Program-made: the position numbers and the translations under genes
The notes under the pieces: generated by a model
Database searches by the model: none
What the model saw: only the letters and a program-made list of their open reading frames with translations
What the model was told of the DNA's origin: nothing
Shown here: positions 18,461 through 27,738 of the stretch, in pieces
How positions within the stretch are numbered: position 1 is the first letter of the stretch
How the letters are laid out: each line of letters begins with the position of its first letter
NCBI RefSeq assembly: GCF_003123685.1
Contig: NZ_QCYJ01000084.1
Coordinates: 124,001-188,000, forward strand
Source of the DNA: Nocardia aurea
Lineage (GTDB): Bacteria; Actinomycetota; Actinomycetes; Mycobacteriales; Mycobacteriaceae
Length of the DNA stretch: 64,000 nt
Reading direction: 5' to 3'

Positions 18461-19678
18461 GTGGACGTCCTCAGTGAAACCGTCGCCGCGATCCGTACCG
18501 GCAACCCCGCCTCGGGCATGTTCGTCCGGCACGCGCCGTGGGGGCGGGAGTACCCGGTGGTGCCGGGTGCGGGGTTCCACGTCGTGCTGGAGGGGTCGTG
18601 TTACCTGATCCCGCCCGCCGGTGTGACCGTCGCTTCGCTGCGGAATGTGTCCGAATCGCCCATCGGCACAGGAACTCTCGAAACATCGCCCGTTGGGGCG
18701 GCGAATCGTGCCGGTGCTCGGGCATCGCGGATCGGATCACGTCCGAGCAGCGTCGGGCCCGCGGCGTTCGGCACGGAGCAGGGTTCGACAACGTTCGGTA
18801 CAGCGCCAGGTTCGGCGGCGTCCGGCACGGCGCCGGTCTCCTCGGAACCGGGTGTCGTCACGCACTCCAACCGGCTTCTCCCGGAGTCACCGCGCAGGCC
18901 CGTCGGGATGCCCGCGGCGGGTGTACCCCTCGCGCTGGCGACAGGAGACGTGTTGTTCATGCCGCGCGGCGCCGACCATTACCTCGTCGACGACCTCGGC
19001 AGCCCGGTCACCGAAGTCGCGATTCCCGGCGAACCCCGCTATATCCCGGGTTCGGGGAACAGGACCGCATTGCTCTGCGGCGCGTACGGACTCGGCAGGC
19101 AGCGCAGCCACCCACTGCTGGACGAACTCCCCGAATTCATCCACCTCCCCGCCGACTCCCGCCGCGATCCCGCGCTGCGCGGCGCGGTCGACCTGCTCGC
19201 CGCCGAGATGACCGAACCCCGACTCGGCAGCGACGCCGTGGTCCCCGCGCTACTGGAAATGCTGCTGCTCTTCGCCCTGCGCTCCTGGTTCGACCAGCAG
19301 GCCACCGAACACGCCACCGGCTGGGCCGCCGCGTTCGCCGACCCGGCCGTCGCCGTCGCCCTGCGCGCGGTGCACGAAGAACCGGCCCGCGCGTGGACGG
19401 TCTCCGATCTCAGCGATATCGCGGGCGTGTCCCGCGCCACCCTGGCCCGTCGGTTCGCCGCCACCATCGGCGAACCCCCACTCGCCTACGTCACTCGCTG
19501 GCGCATGCTCACCGCCGCCCGACTGCTCCGCGACACCGACGCCGCCCTGAGCGCGATCGCCCGAAAAGTCGGCTACACCTCCGAATTCGCCTTCGCCAAA
19601 GCCTTCAAACGCGAATACGGGCTGGCCCCGGGCCGGTACCGCCACACCACCGACGAAACCCCGCTCATCGCGGTATGA
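18461..19678 (+). CDS. AraC-family regulator with insertion in its cupin domain
   Basis: 405 aa. An N-terminal Cupin_6 sensor domain (GFHVVLEGSCYLIPPAG, then GDVLFMPRGADHYL) is split by about 100 residues of low-complexity Gly/Ser/Ala/Thr/Pro sequence (residues 53-153) with repeats such as AFGTEQGSTTFGTAPGS. The C-terminal two-helix-turn-helix AraC domain is intact (SDLSDIAGVSRATLARRFA, IARKVGYTSEFAFAKAFKRE). GTG start, perhaps leaderless. Divergent from the saccharopine-dehydrogenase-like gene and overlapping the next gene by ATGA. Confidence 0.8.
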   Translation: MDVLSETVAAIRTGNPASGMFVRHAPWGREYPVVPGAGFHVVLEGSCYLIPPAGVTVASLRNVSESPIGTGTLETSPVGAANRAGARASRIGSRPSSVGPAAFGTEQGSTTFGTAPGSAASGTAPVSSEPGVVTHSNRLLPESPRRPVGMPAAGVPLALATGDVLFMPRGADHYLVDDLGSPVTEVAIPGEPRYIPGSGNRTALLCGAYGLGRQRSHPLLDELPEFIHLPADSRRDPALRGAVDLLAAEMTEPRLGSDAVVPALLEMLLLFALRSWFDQQATEHATGWAAAFADPAVAVALRAVHEEPARAWTVSDLSDIAGVSRATLARRFAATIGEPPLAYVTRWRMLTAARLLRDTDAALSAIARKVGYTSEFAFAKAFKREYGLAPGRYRHTTDETPLIAV

Positions 19679-20691
19679 CCCGTCGGCTCGGCCACCGCTC
19701 GGTCCGCGCGGTACTCGACGGTCATCGCACGCTACTCGCTCGGCTGCTGCGCGGCGATGAGGTGACGGAGGTGCGCGAAGGCCAATTCCATACCGTCGTC
19801 ATGGGTTCGGAGATCGTCGTCTGCCTGGCCCGTACACCCGCCGCCGCGCGACGACTCCCGGACCGCGCGGCTCGATTGGCGGCGCTCACCGGTGTCGATA
19901 TCGGCGTCCTCGTTCCGAAACCACTGGCGCTGGACGTCTCCGGTGATCCGGCGTATCTGGTCACGACACTGGTTCCCGGTGCGCCGCTCGACCCCGCCAC
20001 CCTCGAAGACCCGGCCGTGGCGGCCGCCGTGGTGCGCGGTTGTCACGCCGTACTCGCCGCGCTGTACTCGGTGGCGGCCGGGCGCTCGGTACTCGACTGC
20101 GACGTCGACACCGTTCGCTCGGACCTGCCCGCCGGGTTCGATTTCGGGCGGCGATCGTCGGTAGCTTCGGGCGGCGCGGATTCCCAATGGCCCGCAGCGA
20201 TTCCCCCCGCTCACCCCGACCGCTGGGGCCGGTTCGCCGACGATATCCGCACCCGTCTGTACCCCCTCATGTCAGCGGAAGGCCGCCTCCGAGCCGATGC
20301 CGAACTGGCCGCGCTCGACTCGCTGCCGTACCGCACGAACGCGCTCGTCCACGGCGATCTTGGCGGCGAGAATCTGCTCTGGGAAAGAAGTTCCACCGGT
20401 CCTCGCCTCGTCGGCGTCGTCGACTGGGATTCCGCCTGCCTCGCGGACCGGGCCGAGGACTACGCGGCTCTGAGCGCGACCTTCGGCCATCGATTCCTGA
20501 ACAGGCTCGTCGAGCTGTCCGATCCTGCCGTCACCGATGGCGCGCAAACCCCGACGACACCGTCGAGCCGTCCCGATCTCGTGCGGCGCATCACCGCTAT
20601 CCGTGCGACTTTCGCTCTCCAGCAGGCACTCGCCGGACACCACGACAACGACAGTGCCGAGCTCGCCGACGGTCTCGCCGGGTACCGGTGA
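19675..20691 (+). CDS. Aminoglycoside-phosphotransferase-fold kinase
   Basis: 338 aa. The APH catalytic loop LVHGDLGGENLLW and the metal site VGVVDWDSACLAD are intact near residues 220-260; a short N-lobe precedes. The ATG overlaps the AraC stop by 4 bp, so it is co-translated with the regulator. Substrate cannot be inferred: it may be a small-molecule kinase or a resistance-type enzyme. The longer frame running back through the AraC gene is an out-of-frame shadow. Confidence 0.75.
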   Translation: MTRRLGHRSVRAVLDGHRTLLARLLRGDEVTEVREGQFHTVVMGSEIVVCLARTPAAARRLPDRAARLAALTGVDIGVLVPKPLALDVSGDPAYLVTTLVPGAPLDPATLEDPAVAAAVVRGCHAVLAALYSVAAGRSVLDCDVDTVRSDLPAGFDFGRRSSVASGGADSQWPAAIPPAHPDRWGRFADDIRTRLYPLMSAEGRLRADAELAALDSLPYRTNALVHGDLGGENLLWERSSTGPRLVGVVDWDSACLADRAEDYAALSATFGHRFLNRLVELSDPAVTDGAQTPTTPSSRPDLVRRITAIRATFALQQALAGHHDNDSAELADGLAGYR

Positions 20692-20915
20692 GCTCTGGCC
20701 GGTCGGCAAGCGTCACACGCGCTTGTACCCGCCGCACAGCGTCGACGGCGGGCGACGAGGAACGCGCAGTGGATCTCGACGGGAGTTCCCCGGCCGGTTG
20801 TCCCGAGGTCGTCGGCGTATGACGGCCGACGCGGGCACCCGAGCGATCCGTCGGTCGCGTTCGACGTGTCCACAGCTCGCCCGAGCGAGAACCGGTACCC
20901 CGCCGACACTTTCGA

Positions 20916-21668
20916 TCAGCTGAACGGCGTCTTCGGCCGTTCCTGGAGCACATCGTCGACGTAGATGTCGACCTTCTCGTTGTAGAAACAGGCGAGCCCG
21001 GCGATCTTCTGGCTCTCCGCGACCGGGGTGCGGTAGATCCACACGTAGTCCGCGTATTCGGTGTCGCCGACCCGCACGTTCCAGTAGTCGGCATTGCCCT
21101 TGTAGGGGCAGCTGGTGTGGGTGTCGGAGGTCGACAGCAGATCGGTGCGGACGTCGGTCAGCGGCAGGTAATACCGTGCGGGAAGGCCGGTTTCGAACAG
21201 GATGCGCGCGGCGCGCGAATCGGCGACGGTGACGCCGTCGATCTCCACGCGGATATGGCGTGAGCCGGCCAGGATGTCCACGCGCGAATACGGATTCCGT
21301 GGGTGTACGTAGACGGGTTCGTCCTCCTCGAACCATTCGTCCATCGCGTCCCACTCCAGCCGTACCAGCTCCTGGAGTTCGGGGATCGGCGAATCGTGGT
21401 AGCGCAACGCGGCGTTCTCCGCCGTGATCCCCGCCACGACGACGTCGTATCCGGTGCCGTCACCGCGACTGGGGGAGTGTTTGCTCGTACCGCTGGCCTC
21501 CAGCGTCGCGAACACGTCAGCGGCGGGCAGGTAATAGGTGGGATAGTGCGGGTTCTCCCACACCAGCACCGGCCGGATCGAGTCGGCGACCAGATGCCCG
21601 CCCAGATAGACCCTGACCCGCTTCTTGCCGGTTTCCAGTGTGACCCGCCCACGCTGCGCATCGCCCAT
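20916..21668 (-). CDS. Tandem DUF427 protein
   Basis: 250 aa with two DUF427 repeats: VRVYLGGHLVADSIRPVLVWE leading to TYYLPAADV, and IRVEIDGVTVADSRAARILFE leading to RYYLPLTDV, then TSCPYKGNADYWNV, the usual DUF427 core. The ATG at 21668 fits the start of the first repeat; a further 19 codons upstream are possible. Function of the family is unknown. 224 bp without any supported gene separate it from the convergent kinase gene. Confidence 0.8.
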   Translation of the reverse strand: MGDAQRGRVTLETGKKRVRVYLGGHLVADSIRPVLVWENPHYPTYYLPAADVFATLEASGTSKHSPSRGDGTGYDVVVAGITAENAALRYHDSPIPELQELVRLEWDAMDEWFEEDEPVYVHPRNPYSRVDILAGSRHIRVEIDGVTVADSRAARILFETGLPARYYLPLTDVRTDLLSTSDTHTSCPYKGNADYWNVRVGDTEYADYVWIYRTPVAESQKIAGLACFYNEKVDIYVDDVLQERPKTPFS

Positions 21669-21794
21669 ACCGCTCGACGCTACTCCGCGATTTCCCGACC
21701 GGGCGGCGCCTGCCGCCGGTGTCACGTTCGCCGATCTGCGATGACGCCGTGGTTCCGCCCGGATCGGTGTCCACCTACGTCGAGAGGTCCGGGG

Positions 21795-23042
21795 TCAGTC
21801 GCCGACGGTGATCGCCCGTGCCTCGTCGACGCTGTGCGCCGCCGGATCGTGTTCGTCGAGGTGGGCCAGTGCCGCTCGCCCGGACGCCAGCACCAGCACC
21901 GCCGCCGCCGTGCACGCCGCGCCGACCCAGAACGGCAGGCCGATATTGTGCTCGCCGAGTTTGCCCGCGAGGTAGGGGGCCGCCGCACCGCCCGCGAAGC
22001 GGACGAAGCTGTACGCGGCCGAGGCGGTCGCTCGCTCGACCGGAGCGGAGATCATGACGGCTTCGGTGATCAGTGTGTTGTTCACACCGAGGAACAGGCC
22101 CGCGACGACGGTTCCCGCGATCAGTACCGGCTTGTGTTCGGCGAAGACGGCCATGACCGCGAGATCGGCGGCGAACAGTCCGAGCGAGACCCCCATCATC
22201 GGCAGCGTGCCGAAGCGCTTCTGCAGGCGAGGGGCGAGGAAGACCGACGCGACGGCGAGCAGGATGCCCCAGCCGCAGAAGATGAATCCGATGGCGTAGG
22301 TGCCCATGTCGAGCGGGAACGGGGTGTAGGCGAGCAGGGTGAAGAAGCCGAAGTTGTAGAGCAGCGCGGTGATGCTGACCGTCAGCAGGCCGCGATGGCG
22401 CAGCGCCGCGAAAGGCGCGGTGATCGAGGTGTGATGGGCCGGTTTCGGTCCGTCCGGCAGCAGGGTGACGATGGCGACGAAGGCGATGACCATGAGCACC
22501 GAGACGCCGAAGAACGGTCCGCGCCAGCTGATTCCGCCGAGCAGGCCGCCGACCAGCGGACCGGTCGCGATGCCGATGCCGAGCGCCGCCTCGTAGAGAA
22601 TGATCGCGCGCGAGACGCCGCCGGTGGACGCCCCGACGATGGTGGCGAGCGCGGTGGCGATGAACAGGGCGTTGCCAAGACCCCACCCCGCGCGGAAGCC
22701 GATGATCTGCGCGACCGTGTCCGACATTCCGGCCAGCGCCGCGAACACGACGATGATCGCGAGCCCGGCCAGCAGGGTCTTCTTCGCGCCGAAGCGGCTC
22801 GACACCACACCGGTGATCAGCATGGCCACCCCTGTCACCAGCATGTAGCTGGTGAACAGCAGCGATACCTGCGATGGCGAGGCGTGCAGCTGTTCGCCGA
22901 TCGGCTTCAGGATGGGATCAACGAGTCCGATACCCATGAAGGCGATGACGCTGGCGAAGGCGACGGCCCAGACGGCTTTGGGCTGTCTGGATCTCGGCGC
23001 GGTGCGCGCGGTGAGATCGGCGTCGGGCGCGGTCACTGTCAT
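21795..23042 (-). CDS. MFS transporter (drug-efflux type)
   Basis: 415 aa with about 12 hydrophobic segments. MFS signatures: FASVIAFMGIGLVDPILKPI in the first helix, SRFGAKKTLLAG in the loop between helices 2 and 3, and GPLVGGLLGGISWRGPFF (motif C of drug:H+ antiporters). It follows the MarR gene by 10 bp and is probably repressed by it. No link to the steroid regulon is visible. Confidence 0.85.
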   Translation of the reverse strand: MTVTAPDADLTARTAPRSRQPKAVWAVAFASVIAFMGIGLVDPILKPIGEQLHASPSQVSLLFTSYMLVTGVAMLITGVVSSRFGAKKTLLAGLAIIVVFAALAGMSDTVAQIIGFRAGWGLGNALFIATALATIVGASTGGVSRAIILYEAALGIGIATGPLVGGLLGGISWRGPFFGVSVLMVIAFVAIVTLLPDGPKPAHHTSITAPFAALRHRGLLTVSITALLYNFGFFTLLAYTPFPLDMGTYAIGFIFCGWGILLAVASVFLAPRLQKRFGTLPMMGVSLGLFAADLAVMAVFAEHKPVLIAGTVVAGLFLGVNNTLITEAVMISAPVERATASAAYSFVRFAGGAAAPYLAGKLGEHNIGLPFWVGAACTAAAVLVLASGRAALAHLDEHDPAAHSVDEARAITVGD

Positions 23043-23052
23043 GGGATCACCT

Positions 23053-23511
23053 CTAGGTCGAATAGTGCTGTGGCGGAGCGCTCTTCAATGCGTCGAGCAG
23101 GTCTTTCAGATCGGCTTCCATGCGAGCCAGACGCGCCGGATCGAATTCGGCCAGCCTGCTCGCGAAGGTGGCGCCGTAGCGGCGGCGCGCACGGTGGAGG
23201 CGATCGCGTCCGGCCGGGGTGAGGGTGACGACGACGGCCCGGGAATCCTCCGGGTCCTTGCTTCGGGTGGCGTATCCGTCCGCGACGAGTCTGCCGATCA
23301 GCGCCGTTGCCGCCGGCTGTGAACATCGATCGATTCGGGCGAATTCGCTGACCCGCATCGCGCCGTGTTCTTCGAGCACCGCGAGTGCTCGGAGGACGGC
23401 ACGCGGCAGATCGTCGCCGCCGCTCGCCCCGGCCAGCCGGGTGAGCCTGCCCGCGGTGACGAGGAGGTCGACCACGCTGTCTTCTATGGGAGTCACCGGG
23501 GGCAGCTGCAC
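23053..23511 (-). CDS. MarR-family transcriptional regulator
   Basis: 152-aa winged-helix repressor: HGAMRVSEFARIDRCSQPAATALIGRL (recognition helix) and DPEDSRAVVVTLTPAGRDRL (wing). The GTG start has no Shine-Dalgarno sequence and lies beside an AT-rich tract, consistent with a leaderless mRNA. It is upstream of and probably controls the MFS gene. Confidence 0.85.
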   Translation of the reverse strand: MQLPPVTPIEDSVVDLLVTAGRLTRLAGASGGDDLPRAVLRALAVLEEHGAMRVSEFARIDRCSQPAATALIGRLVADGYATRSKDPEDSRAVVVTLTPAGRDRLHRARRRYGATFASRLAEFDPARLARMEADLKDLLDALKSAPPQHYST

Positions 23512-23545
23512 CTAAATATTATTACATAAGCTAACTATCTATTCC
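23512..23545 (-). promoter_or_regulatory. AT-rich promoter/operator region of the marR-MFS unit
   Basis: A 30-bp AT-rich tract, conspicuous in this GC-rich DNA, directly abuts the marR start. Read on the minus strand it contains TAATATT, a -10-like element. MarR autoregulation here is inference. Confidence 0.5.
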
Positions 23546-23575
23546 CGGTGAGGGTCGTCACCGGACCCGCACGAA

Positions 23576-23608
23576 TTATCCCCAGGAGTGTCGAACCCCT
23601 GGGGATAA
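23576..23608. terminator. Hairpin terminator of the fadE31-33 operon
   Basis: Perfect 11-bp inverted repeat TTATCCCCAGG / CCTGGGGATAA with an 11-base loop, 12 bp past the fadE33 stop on the minus strand. Confidence 0.8.
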
Positions 23609-23619
23609 CTGTGTATCGA

Positions 23620-24675
23620 TCAGGCCGAGTGCGTGAGTGGCCTGCGCGGTGTGCCGAACAGTTGGGCGTCGCCGTGCGCCCGTTTGAAGAACAGATGGGC
23701 GTCGTGTTCCCAGGTGATGGCGATACCGCCGTGCATCTGCACCATTTCCGACACAACCGTGGTGAACGTCTCCGAGCAGTGGATACGCGCCGCCCAGACG
23801 TCCTCCGCCGCCGACTCGCTGCCCTCGGCCACCGCCGCGGTGGCCGCCTGTGACGCGGACTCGGCCGATTCCACCAGCACATACATATCGGCCATCCGGT
23901 GCTTGAGCGCCTGGAAACTGCCGATCGCCCGGCCGAACTGGACCCGCGATCCGGTGTATTCGACGGTCAGCTCGAGACACCGTCGTGCCGCGCCGACCTG
24001 TTCGGCCGCGACCGCCGCCCACGCGACCTCCCGCAATCGCGCCGCGACGACGAGGGGATCGCGGTCACCGAGCCTGCGGGCGGACACCGTGTCGAAGGTG
24101 ATCTCGGCCAGTTTCCTGGTCGGATCCATGGTCGCGACCGCGCGCCTGGACACCCCTTCGGCATCGGCGGACACCTCGAACAGGCCCGAGGTCGTCACCG
24201 CGATCAGAGTGTCGGCGGGCAGACCGTCGAGAACATAATGCGCGGTGCCGGACAGTGTTTCCCCGTCGGCGTGGATACCCGGCTCGTCCCAGCCGTCCGC
24301 GCCCGCCCAGCACACCGCGAGGATGGTGGAACCGGCCGCGACACCGGGCAGCAGTCGCGCGGCGGCGTCGCCGTCACCGGAGAGCAGCACGGCCTGAACG
24401 CCGAGCACGGCCGAACCCAGCATGGGGACATTCGCCAGCGTGCGGCCCAATTCGCCGACCACCAGCAATGATTCGATCAGTCCGGCCCCGACGCCGTCGT
24501 ACTCCTCGGGAATAGCGAGCGCCGCGACGCCGATCTGCTCGGACAGCAGTCGCCACAGCGCGGGGGCGTAGCCGAGTTCGGCGTCCATCCCCGCGCGCAC
24601 GGCGGCGCTGGTCGCGTGTTTGGTCAGCAGGGCACGCACGGAGGCGGTGAATTCCCGGTGCTCGGCGGCGCTCAC
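23620..24675 (-). CDS. fadE33: Acyl-CoA dehydrogenase FadE33-like
   Basis: 351-aa acyl-CoA dehydrogenase subunit of the ring C/D (HIP) pathway. It has the C-terminal ACAD domain (RVQFGRAIGSFQALKHRMADMY, MVQMHGGIAITWEHDAHLFFKRA). Actinobacterial steroid ACADs of this kind act as heteromers of two half-active subunits. The GTG start overlaps the fadE32 stop by 4 bases (GTGA). Assigned as FadE33 by its position after FadE31 and FadE32; the exact dehydrogenation step is inferred. Confidence 0.85.
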   Translation of the reverse strand: MSAAEHREFTASVRALLTKHATSAAVRAGMDAELGYAPALWRLLSEQIGVAALAIPEEYDGVGAGLIESLLVVGELGRTLANVPMLGSAVLGVQAVLLSGDGDAAARLLPGVAAGSTILAVCWAGADGWDEPGIHADGETLSGTAHYVLDGLPADTLIAVTTSGLFEVSADAEGVSRRAVATMDPTRKLAEITFDTVSARRLGDRDPLVVAARLREVAWAAVAAEQVGAARRCLELTVEYTGSRVQFGRAIGSFQALKHRMADMYVLVESAESASQAATAAVAEGSESAAEDVWAARIHCSETFTTVVSEMVQMHGGIAITWEHDAHLFFKRAHGDAQLFGTPRRPLTHSA

Positions 24676-25703
24676 GCGGTGCCCCGCAACGCGCGCTCGA
24701 GCAGGGTTTCGTCACGCAGCGCCCGCGCGATCCGCGCGCGATGCAGATCCGGAGTGCCCCAGGCGGTCCGAAGGGCGGTGACCTTGGTCAGCCACAGCGA
24801 CAGATCGTATTCGGCGGTGTAGCCGATCGCGCCGTGCACCTGGAGCGCGGCACGGGCGGCGGCGTACGCGGCGTCACCGCAGGCGATCACGGCGGCCGAC
24901 ACGTCGCGGCTCCTGGTCGGTTCGGTCGTGGTGAGCGCCGCGCGGAACAGCAGCGGTTCGGCCAGATCCAAGCCGATCAGCACGTCGGCGAGTTTCTGTT
25001 TGACCGCCTGGAATTCACCGATCGCTTTGCCGAACTGCTTGCGCTGCTTGGTGTATTCGGTCGAGGCGTGCAACAGCGCCCGCCCGGCCCCGAGTAGTTG
25101 CGCCGCGGCCGCGAGCGCCCCCGCGTCGAATGCCGCCGCCCCCGCGTCGAGTACCCGCTCACCTTCGACGAGTACTTCGTCCGCGGCGACCTGGAACAGG
25201 CGACGCGCCGGATCGATCGAGCGCACGGGCCCGGTGCGTCGCGCCGTGCACAGCTTGTCGCCGTCGACGAACAGCACGACGTCGGCGATATCGGCGTCCA
25301 GTGCGACGGGACCGCGCCCCGGCGTGGCGAATGCCACGGTGCCGAGGGTGGCGCCGTCCGCGAAATCGGGCAGCCAGCGGGCGGCGAGGTCCGATTGTGG
25401 AAGTGCCTGTAGCAGTGCGGGTATCGCCGCCGCGGTCTCCACCGCCGGACCGGGCGCGGCGGCGCGGCCGAATTCCTGGAATGCGACGACGAGATCGATC
25501 GGCTCGGCCCCGACACCGCCGTGCGCCTCCTCGATCGCGAGCCCGAGCACGCCCGCCCCGGCCAACTGCCGCAGCAGAGCGCGGCCCGGCCGCGGATCAC
25601 CGCTCGCCCAGGCGCGCACCGCCGCCGGGGTCTGACCGGCGTCGAGTAATTTGCGCAGGCTGGTGCCGAAATCGAGCTGTTCCGGGCTGAGCGCGAACCT
25701 CAT
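24672..25703 (-). CDS. fadE32: Acyl-CoA dehydrogenase FadE32-like
   Basis: 343 aa, ACAD fold: MRFALSPEQLDFGTSLRKLL at the N-terminus, EYTKQRKQFGKAIGEFQAVK and QVHGAIGYTAEYDLSLWL in the C-terminal domain. Overlaps fadE31 by ATGA and fadE33 by GTGA, so the three are translated together, consistent with a hetero-oligomer. The ATG follows a GGGAG-containing leader. Confidence 0.87.
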   Translation of the reverse strand: MRFALSPEQLDFGTSLRKLLDAGQTPAAVRAWASGDPRPGRALLRQLAGAGVLGLAIEEAHGGVGAEPIDLVVAFQEFGRAAAPGPAVETAAAIPALLQALPQSDLAARWLPDFADGATLGTVAFATPGRGPVALDADIADVVLFVDGDKLCTARRTGPVRSIDPARRLFQVAADEVLVEGERVLDAGAAAFDAGALAAAAQLLGAGRALLHASTEYTKQRKQFGKAIGEFQAVKQKLADVLIGLDLAEPLLFRAALTTTEPTRSRDVSAAVIACGDAAYAAARAALQVHGAIGYTAEYDLSLWLTKVTALRTAWGTPDLHRARIARALRDETLLERALRGTA

Positions 25704-26842
25704 CGGCTGCTCCCTCTCGGTAATCCGAGCAGCCGCTCGGCGATGATATTGCGCTGGATCTCGTTGGTGCCCGCGTAGATCGGGCCGGACAGCGAGAACA
25801 GGTAGCCGTCGGTCCACGGACTCGCGTATTCGCCCGCGTCCCCGAGGACCTCCAGCGCGGTTTCGTGCATGGCGATATCGAGTTCGGACCAGAACACCTT
25901 GGTGATCGACGATTCCGCCCCGAGTTTGCCGCCCTCGTTCAACCGGGTGACGGTGCCGAAGGTGTGCAGGCGGTAGGCCTCGCTGCCGATCCAGGCGTCC
26001 ACGACGGCATCGCGCTGACCGGTGTTGGCGCGGTCGCCGCGTTCGAGCCACAGGTCGATGAGCCGCTGTGCGGTGGCGCTGAAACGGCCGGGACTGCGCA
26101 GCGAGAGGCCGCGTTCATTACTGGAGGTGCTCATCGCCACCCGCCAGCCCTCGCCCGGTTCGCCGATCACATCGCGATCGGGGACGAATACATCGTCGAG
26201 GAAGATCTCCGCGAAACCCGGTTCGCCGTCCAACTGCGGAATCGGCCGCACCGTCACGCCGTCGGCGGTGAGCGGGAACATCAGGTAGGTGAGTCCGCGA
26301 TGCCGTTCGGCCTCGGGATCGCTGCGGAACAGGCCGAAGGCCCAGTCCGCGAAGGCCGCGCGTGAACTCCAGGTCTTCTGTCCGCTCAGCAGCCAGCCGC
26401 CGTCGGTGCGCTTGGCGGTCGACCGGATTCCGGCCAGATCGCTGCCCGCCTCGGGTTCGGACCAGGCCTGTGCCCAGATATCGTCACCGCGCGCCATCCT
26501 GGGCATGATGCGTGCGAGTTGTTCCTGGCTGCCGTGTTCGAACAGCGTGGGCGCGAGCAGGAAGATGCCGTTCTGGCTGACCCGCCCCGGTGCGCCCGCC
26601 GCGTAGTACTCCTGCTCGAAGAGCACCCACTCCAGCAGCGACGCGTCGCGCCCGCCGTATTCGCGCTGCCACGACACGACCGAGAGTCGCGCGTCGGCGA
26701 GGGTGCGTTCCCAGTCGCGGTGCGCCTCGAAACCGGCCTCGGTATCCATCGACGGCAGCGGTGTCTTCGGCGTGTTGGCGGCCAGGAATTCGCGGACCTC
26801 GTCCTGGAATTCCCGTGTCGCCCGATCGAGATCCAGATCCAC
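25700..26842 (-). CDS. fadE31: Acyl-CoA dehydrogenase FadE31-like
   Basis: 380-aa ACAD of the HIP pathway. Substrate/FAD-binding signatures WAQAWSEPEAGSDLAGIRST, LSGQKTWSS and the C-terminal PIYAGTNEIQRNIIAERLLGLPR are intact, so this is the FAD-binding partner subunit of the trio. GTG start overlaps the last base of the preceding stop codon (TAGTG). Length matches mycobacterial FadE31 (about 377 aa). Confidence 0.87.
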   Translation of the reverse strand: MDLDLDRATREFQDEVREFLAANTPKTPLPSMDTEAGFEAHRDWERTLADARLSVVSWQREYGGRDASLLEWVLFEQEYYAAGAPGRVSQNGIFLLAPTLFEHGSQEQLARIMPRMARGDDIWAQAWSEPEAGSDLAGIRSTAKRTDGGWLLSGQKTWSSRAAFADWAFGLFRSDPEAERHRGLTYLMFPLTADGVTVRPIPQLDGEPGFAEIFLDDVFVPDRDVIGEPGEGWRVAMSTSSNERGLSLRSPGRFSATAQRLIDLWLERGDRANTGQRDAVVDAWIGSEAYRLHTFGTVTRLNEGGKLGAESSITKVFWSELDIAMHETALEVLGDAGEYASPWTDGYLFSLSGPIYAGTNEIQRNIIAERLLGLPRGSSR

Positions 26843-27738
26843 TACGGTGTTCCGTTCTGCGCGGTCTTGTCTGCGGTCGTCGCTCCGGCCTTCATCGATT
26901 TGGCGTTCATGCCGCCCAGCGAATCGGCCCCGATCTCGGCATTGTGCGCGTGCGCGAAATGGTGAAGTCCGAAAACCGAATCCATTCCGCTGCGCATGCC
27001 CATCAGATCCTCGGCCTGGTTGACGGCCTTCTTGGTCAGCGCGAGACCGAATTGCGGCATGGTGGCGATCTTCTCGGCCAGTTCCAGCGTGCGTTCTTCC
27101 AGTTCCGCGCGCGGCACCACCCGATTCACCATGCCCCATTCCTTGGCCTGCGCGGCGTCGAAACGGTCACCCGTGAACAGGAATTCCTTGGCGGCGCGCG
27201 GTCCCATGACCCACGGGTGCGCGAAATACTCCACGCCCGGAATACCCATCCGGACGACGGGATCGGAGAAGAACGCGTCGTCGGAGGCGATGATCAGATC
27301 GCAGACCCAGGCCAGCATGAGCCCGCCCGCGATACACGCGCCCTGCACCATGGCGATGGTCGGTTTCGGGATCTCCCGCCAGCGCCTGCACATGCCGAGG
27401 TAGACCTCGGTCTCGCGGGAGAAACGCTGGTCGCCGCCGACCCGGTCCACGTGGTCCCACCACAGCGTCGCCTTGTTCGGGTAGCGCACGTGATGATCGC
27501 GCCCCGGGGTGCCGATATCGTGCCCGGCGCTGAAATGTTTGCCGTTGCCCGCCAGCACGATCACCTTGACGTCGGGATCTTCGACGGCCCGGACGAAAGC
27601 GGCGTCGATGGCGTAGGTCATCACCGAGTTCTGCGCGTTGCGGTAGTCGGGCCGATTCAAGGTGACTATCGCGATAGGTCCGCGCGTCTCGTAGGTGACG
27701 ACCTCACCCTCGTCCGGAACACCGTTCTCGTCCGACAT
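26842..27738 (-). CDS. Enoyl-CoA hydratase/isomerase within the fadD3-fadE31 operon (EchA13-like)
   Basis: 298-aa crotonase. Crotonase core IAIVTLNRPDYRNAQ, oxyanion-hole region GNGKHFSAGHDIG and VQGACIAGGLMLAWVCDLI. A long insert after GHDIG (TPGRDHHVRYPNKATLWWDHVDR) is unusual for short crotonases. The ATG follows GAGGAGAAGTG and overlaps the fadD3 stop by one base. The M. tuberculosis fadD3-fadE31 operon has no such gene; by context it would hydrate the FadE30 product or another ring C/D enoyl-CoA. Similarity to EchA13 is suggested, not tested. Confidence 0.8.
   Translation of the reverse strand: MSDENGVPDEGEVVTYETRGPIAIVTLNRPDYRNAQNSVMTYAIDAAFVRAVEDPDVKVIVLAGNGKHFSAGHDIGTPGRDHHVRYPNKATLWWDHVDRVGGDQRFSRETEVYLGMCRRWREIPKPTIAMVQGACIAGGLMLAWVCDLIIASDDAFFSDPVVRMGIPGVEYFAHPWVMGPRAAKEFLFTGDRFDAAQAKEWGMVNRVVPRAELEERTLELAEKIATMPQFGLALTKKAVNQAEDLMGMRSGMDSVFGLHHFAHAHNAEIGADSLGGMNAKSMKAGATTADKTAQNGTP

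Noticed and set aside
18538..19674. Long frame fused to the phosphotransferase gene
   Set aside because: It lies in another frame of the AraC gene and is Arg/Pro-rich; the kinase starts at the ATGA overlap at 19675.
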